DNA of 8,105 nucleotides from Saprospiraceae bacterium (lineage in GTDB: Bacteria; Bacteroidota; Bacteroidia; Chitinophagales; Saprospiraceae): NCBI GenBank assembly GCA_014379665.1, contig JACMLK010000144.1:1-8105 (forward strand). The letters are read 5' to 3'. Under the pieces are notes generated by a model that was not told where the DNA came from, did not search any database, and saw only the letters and a list, made by a program, of their open reading frames with translations. The position numbers and the translations under genes were made by a program. Below, one piece after another: positions 5,901 to 8,105 of this stretch; within the stretch, counting starts at the first letter, position 1, and each line of letters opens with the position of its first letter.

Positions 5901-7414
5901 TCCCATAGGTTATATCTTCTCTGAAGATCAGGGAAATATCTGGTTGGATTTGAAGTCGGGGAAAGCGACCTGAAAGCCGGACCTGATGTATTGTTTGTTT
6001 TGGGTGGCATAGTGGCTACTTCGTTATCCACCTGTTCCCAACAATAAGTCAATAAATCGCCGTCCGGATCTGTACCTTCAGCAGTAAGTTGAAATGCAGT
6101 GGACTTAGGTATTGTATAGCTGGATTTGCTGACGTTGACTTCAGGCTTCAGGTTGTCGATATCTGTTTTTACTGCACAGCCATTACCTGAACCCGCCACG
6201 ACAAAATTGGCAATTTCAGCCAGACTGACGGCATGGAAATGATCATCACTGTTATTTTGAACATTTGGGTCACAAATGCCGGCATAGCCCATGATACTAC
6301 TGGCACTTCCCGGTTCGATAGCCGTGTTGCCATTTCTTTGACAACTGTTGTTTTGTGTATGATTTGCTCCAAATTGATGCCCCATCTCGTGGGCAACATA
6401 ATCTATGTCAAACGGGTCACCTATCGGTGCAGCCGAACCTGTGACTCCTTCAGCTTTACTGGCAGAACAGGGAGCTCTCAGTTGGGCAATACCACCACCA
6501 CCTGTGCTGAATACATGGCCGATGTCATAATTGGGAAATCCGATGATGTTATCAATGGTTGTCTGGTTTTGTCCCAGCATGGCAGATCCGTTTGTATTGG
6601 TATATGGGTCCGTAGCAGCATTCAGAAATATCAATTTGTCGGTATCAGATACCAGTTTTAATGTGATCGCAGCATCTCTTTCATATATCGCATTGACCCT
6701 GGTGATGGAATTATTGTAAGCTGCGAGTACTTTTTCTATCGTGCTGCCATGAAATTTGGCGTATTCACCAGTGCTGGCCAATGCCAGTCTGTAAGTCCTC
6801 AATCTGCAGTCACTGACAAGTTGTGAAGTACCCTCCGGGCTAAGATTTGTAAATTCAGTAGGATTGAACGTTTTATTTTCAATATCAGCAGCTACACCGC
6901 ATGTAAATTTTCCGGATTTTTTTATAAAGTCTTTTTTGTAATATACTATGTAATCCAATTCACTGGAAGGTGTATAGGGATCTATATATACCGAGCCCTC
7001 TTTGTGGTCAAGCATGAGCACATTGATCCCAAATGGAGAGAGACTCATTTTAACTGAAATCTGATGTGAAGAAAGGCCCTTACCGGAAAATGAAGAAAAT
7101 CCTTTATATTTTTTTGACAGTCCATCATCGAACACAGGGGTTTCAGTCATTTTAAAATCTTCCAATGTGCCATCCGGAAGTGGGAAAGACATGGTAAATG
7201 AATTTGAAACGTTTCTGGCTGAGGCATTGTGAAATGCCCTGAATGCTGCTAAATCGAAGGAAAAAGTTTCATATTTCTCAGGGATGATGAGTCTGACTGA
7301 AGTTTGATCACGTTGTCCTTTTACTTCTGTTTTTTTCCAGAAATTCATTTGTGAAATGGCTGGAAATGCCAGAAAAACAAATAACGGGACAATAATAAGA
7401 TTCTCAGGTTTCAT
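2987..7414 (-). CDS. Secreted reprolysin-like (M12B-type) metalloprotease with SprB-like repeats and a T9SS sorting domain
   Basis: This 1475-residue protein is probably exported by the Sec system and then carried to the cell surface or medium by type IX secretion. A signal peptide covers about residues 1-21 (ending A-I-S-Q). A propeptide-like region (about 22-200) holds one cysteine, C172. The metzincin domain (about 203-413) has the zinc motif HEMGHQFGANH (342-352), with E343 catalytic and a Met-turn S-I-M-G-Y around M375. Next come an Ig/PKD-like stretch with DPDGD (about 427-540), a beta module containing SSDGGKSY (about 545-645), a fibronectin-like stretch (about 745-838), a cadherin/CSPG-like module (about 850-950) and six SprB-like half-repeats (about 963-1387). 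The C-terminal sorting domain (1396-1475) has YPNPG, LPAGAY and a final LFIKI. The family and export route are secure. The substrate is unknown; adhesion or polymer breakdown is inference. The gene appears monocistronic. Confidence 0.92.
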   Translation of the reverse strand: MKPENLIIVPLFVFLAFPAISQMNFWKKTEVKGQRDQTSVRLIIPEKYETFSFDLAAFRAFHNASARNVSNSFTMSFPLPDGTLEDFKMTETPVFDDGLSKKYKGFSSFSGKGLSSHQISVKMSLSPFGINVLMLDHKEGSVYIDPYTPSSELDYIVYYKKDFIKKSGKFTCGVAADIENKTFNPTEFTNLSPEGTSQLVSDCRLRTYRLALASTGEYAKFHGSTIEKVLAAYNNSITRVNAIYERDAAITLKLVSDTDKLIFLNAATDPYTNTNGSAMLGQNQTTIDNIIGFPNYDIGHVFSTGGGGIAQLRAPCSASKAEGVTGSAAPIGDPFDIDYVAHEMGHQFGANHTQNNSCQRNGNTAIEPGSASSIMGYAGICDPNVQNNSDDHFHAVSLAEIANFVVAGSGNGCAVKTDIDNLKPEVNVSKSSYTIPKSTAFQLTAEGTDPDGDLLTYCWEQVDNEVATMPPKTNNTSGPAFRSLSPTSNPTRYFPDLQRRYNLWEVLPAVSRTLKFRCTVRDNNALGGCTDEVNMEVKVNDQAGPFMVTFPNSVLVNWQVGTKQTVTWDKAKTDEAPFNCSLVNILLSSDGGKSYPVTLASKVPNTGSFEIETPNLPSNTTKVMVAADDNIFFDVSNSNFKITTSFKVISDISQVDICDQTDVNVLITLEKVQDINQNIELTLDNPPVGLQYHFSSNPVALPGTSTLHLTDLTSLPLGKTNLKILATTGNEKLSTVIELFVGNKTPEQVITSSPANFSQTINPANTTFEWNGLAGVKDYTIEIAESPSFLVLYKTATTSATKWNTNLVPDKVWYWRVKGNSPCLDLPFGPTSSFKTSGGNSAEARLLTNEVLLVSAGQSALINEAKIDISNDDVQATSIVITSLPVFGVLTIQNEPVAIGTVLSLEDIKNNYFSYTHSGGTEENDGFSFDVTDDQTRWLPGVQFKIQIRQTNLGIAAFKQQGLRCFGDTDGSILAEGYGGTGPYSYSMDNTNFQTDPIFQNLTAGSYAIFIKDQNGGLISSNTIILTEPEAITLELVRSNYDIVAIASGGTGNLQLSLDDVSYDMTSTFPDPGNGTYTIYVKDENDCKVSSEMTIDISPLYSSSTIVNDILCSGQKAVIQAIAGGGVPPYTYSADGQNFQTNPSFSLNAGKYSITVKDSGNKTFASDTVYTSSPAPIVIVLLQNKLQVVVQVTGGTGAFEYGTNGINYTTNDTIQFTDNGTYKIYVRDANNCLKTINISLNILNAVNKTVKHVTCFGKNNGSINLLAANGSFPFQYSLNGAPFSTVREWTNLSPASYSYVVKDNKNDSLSGVIIISEPEELMLGIQIDLNTITIIGTGGTPPYVYSIDSGGVYLDNSIFNELPDNEYDVVIKDKNGCITNGKALITGIETTSISGSIGIYPNPGSDIFQLISDELSLPGTKVNVTHLTGQHINLDGRVTKNTNEWWMDMSHLPAGAYHLKMTSIFGVSSKLFIKI
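2990..3229 (-). other. T9SS C-terminal sorting domain within the protease
   Basis: Residues 1396-1475 start G-S-I-G-I-Y-P-N-P-G and close with a beta-strand pattern LPAGAYHLKM...KLFIKI. This is the type A C-terminal signal of type IX secretion substrates. It normally directs transport across the outer membrane and is cleaved or exchanged for an anionic lipopolysaccharide anchor. Its presence implies that the organism encodes a type IX system elsewhere. Confidence 0.9.
3254..4528 (-). repeat. Three tandem two-part SprB-like supermodules within the protease
   Basis: Residues about 963-1387 hold three AB pairs. A halves begin with a cysteine (C965, C1112, C1255), mostly in a C-F-G or C-S-G context, followed by G-G-x-x-P-Y-x-Y-S and a V/I-K-D strand. 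B halves lack the starting cysteine and end in D-x-N-x-C (C1087, C1232, C1377). Spacing between equivalent cysteines is 143-147 residues. A halves resemble the SprB repeat family of surface adhesins; B halves look like diverged versions. The units are too diverged in sequence for recent duplication to be obvious. Confidence 0.75.
6359..6391 (-). other. Zinc-binding active site of the metalloprotease
   Basis: The codons spell HEMGHQFGANH, an exact HExxHxxGxxH metzincin signature. H342, H346 and H352 would bind zinc and E343 would act as general base. The Met-turn lies about 23 residues downstream. The full signature argues that the enzyme is catalytically competent rather than a degenerate adhesin. 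Confidence 0.93.
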
Positions 7415-7433
7415 AAATGGTTGATATTTGTCG

Positions 7434-7466
7434 TAAAACTAAAAAATAATTTATCAATTGCAAAAA
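7434..7466 (-). promoter_or_regulatory. Putative promoter of the metalloprotease gene
   Basis: The minus strand carries a TTTTTG -33 box (7461-7466), a 19-base spacer and TAGTTTTA (7434-7441). The latter differs from the Bacteroidota TAnnTTTG -7 consensus only in the last base. The -7 box ends 20 bases before the ATG at 7414. Spacing and position both fit, but the -7 mismatch and the A/T-rich surroundings limit confidence. Confidence 0.45.
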
Positions 7467-7547
7467 CTACCAAATTATTTTTGGAAATGATGTTATGCAG
7501 ACGACATGAATGTGGATTTTTAACCATGATAAGTACAACTTAAAGCA

Positions 7548-8033
7548 CTATTTTATTATTTCTGCTATCAATTCATATTCATAACCTTTGCTGAGCGCAT
7601 AATTGCTGAGTTTTTTCAAACGGTCGAATTGATTTTTAAAGGTTGAATATCTTTCCTTTTTCGATAATAGTTGTTGGAGGGTGGCCACATAATCGTCCTG
7701 ATTGATTTCTTTCATGCCTTCATTTATGGAATAAGATGAAACATCTCTAGCTTTTAATTCCTGTTTTATTTTATTCCTCCCCCATTGTTTTATGTTGAAT
7801 TTCCCCCGGGCAAAAGTCCGGGCAAACCGCTCTTCATCCAGGTAGTTATTGGAAATAAGGTCTGATATGATTTCTTCCAACGGGTCACCATAAATACCAT
7901 GCTCGATCAGTTTATATCGCACTTCACGGTGGCATCTTTCCTGAAACGCACAATATTTTTGTATATTCAATATGGCCTCGTCCTTAGACCAGTATTGTCT
8001 TTTATTTTGTTGAAAATCTTCATTGGTCATCAT
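7548..8033 (-). CDS. recX: RecX family regulatory protein
   Basis: RecX proteins bind RecA or its filament and modulate, usually inhibit, recombinase activity in DNA repair. From the ATG at 8033 the product has 161 residues, normal for the family, and is all-helical. Diagnostic segments are CHREVRYKLIEHG in the first helical repeat, then NNYLDEERFARTFARGK and WGRNKIKQELKARDV (the conserved YLD-E-RFA ... G..KI..EL core), and a C-terminal SKGYEYELIAEII. A longer frame opens at a TTG (8063), but that extension would be translated from a terminator-like hairpin and does not resemble a RecX N-terminus. The second ATG (8030) is equally possible. An in-frame stop lies at 8076-8078. No recA is in the window, and the next gene (protease) is 133 bases away and unrelated in function. 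Confidence 0.92.
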   Translation of the reverse strand: MMTNEDFQQNKRQYWSKDEAILNIQKYCAFQERCHREVRYKLIEHGIYGDPLEEIISDLISNNYLDEERFARTFARGKFNIKQWGRNKIKQELKARDVSSYSINEGMKEINQDDYVATLQQLLSKKERYSTFKNQFDRLKKLSNYALSKGYEYELIAEIIK

Positions 8034-8061
8034 AAAAAATGGCAGATCTGAAAGACCTGCC
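8034..8061 (-). terminator. Terminator-like hairpin directly before the recX start codon
   Basis: On the minus strand, a 9-bp stem with one G-T pair (arms 8041-8049 and 8053-8061; GGCAGGTCT paired with AGATCTGCC) has a three-base loop. It is followed by A and a run of six T (8034-8039) that runs straight into the recX ATG. This is a textbook intrinsic terminator on that strand. It could end an upstream gene lying mostly outside the window (one frame stops at 8076-8078) or act as an attenuator in the recX leader. Confidence 0.7.
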
Positions 8062-8092
8062 AATAATTAAGGGTGTTAATAAGAATCTTTTA

Positions 8093-8100
8093 CAAATGTA
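8093..8100 (-). promoter_or_regulatory. Putative -7 promoter element upstream of recX
   Basis: The minus strand reads TACATTTG, matching TAnnTTTG exactly and identical to the putative glnN box. If used, the transcript would start near 8086 and the terminator-like hairpin would sit in the recX leader. The -33 region lies beyond the window edge, so it cannot be checked. Confidence 0.4.
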
Positions 8101-8105
8101 ATCCC

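Noticed and set aside
6169..6399. 76-codon minus-strand frame overlapping the zinc-site region
   Set aside because: It is a frame-shifted shadow within the protease gene. The real frame contains the HExxHxxGxxH signature.
3188..6719. Plus-strand open frames across the protease gene
   Set aside because: They are antisense shadows of a continuous 1475-codon gene with recognisable domains throughout.
7548..8063. Longer recX frame starting at TTG 8063
   Set aside because: The ten extra residues are encoded by a terminator-like hairpin and its T tract and are unlike RecX N-termini. Two ATG codons at 8033 and 8030 are better starts.
8076..8105. C-terminal tail of an upstream gene, stop at 8076-8078
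   Set aside because: Only nine codons are visible. It is kept as an alternative explanation for the hairpin but cannot be supported as a gene.

Overview
The window reads as a low-GC chromosomal segment from a member of the Bacteroidota, most likely a T9SS-bearing gliding-type lineage such as the Saprospiria or a relative. Three things point there. The glutamine synthetase is the long type III form. A large secreted protease ends in a type IX secretion sorting domain and carries SprB-like repeats. The putative promoters match the Bacteroidota TAnnTTTG -7 element. Genus is not resolvable from this sequence.

All genes lie on the minus strand, so the window is transcribed right to left. From the right edge: a recX gene (7548-8033) follows a terminator-like hairpin that abuts its start codon. 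Next is a 1475-residue secreted metzincin protease with adhesin-like modules (2987-7414), ending at an 18-bp perfect hairpin terminator. Then comes a type III glutamine synthetase, glnN (440-2629), followed by its own terminator. At the left edge is the first part of an unidentified membrane or exported protein (1-89).

The four genes look like separate transcription units rather than one operon. The gaps are 133 to 357 bases, two of them hold terminators, and each gene has a plausible promoter. No functional link between RecX, the protease and glutamine synthetase is apparent.

The least ordinary feature is non-coding. The gaps on both sides of glnN hold arrays of a degenerate 8-bp unit (consensus gatttgct). 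They have the same orientation, the same first 15 bases, a matching end and nearly the same total length (114 and 112 bp), and each sits between one gene's terminator and the next gene's promoter. This looks like an interspersed repeat family. Other points of interest are an 11-bp perfect inverted repeat adjoining the glnN -7 element, the terminator-like recX leader, and three tandem two-part ~145-residue supermodules in the protease. I see no mobile element, CRISPR array, tRNA or rRNA.
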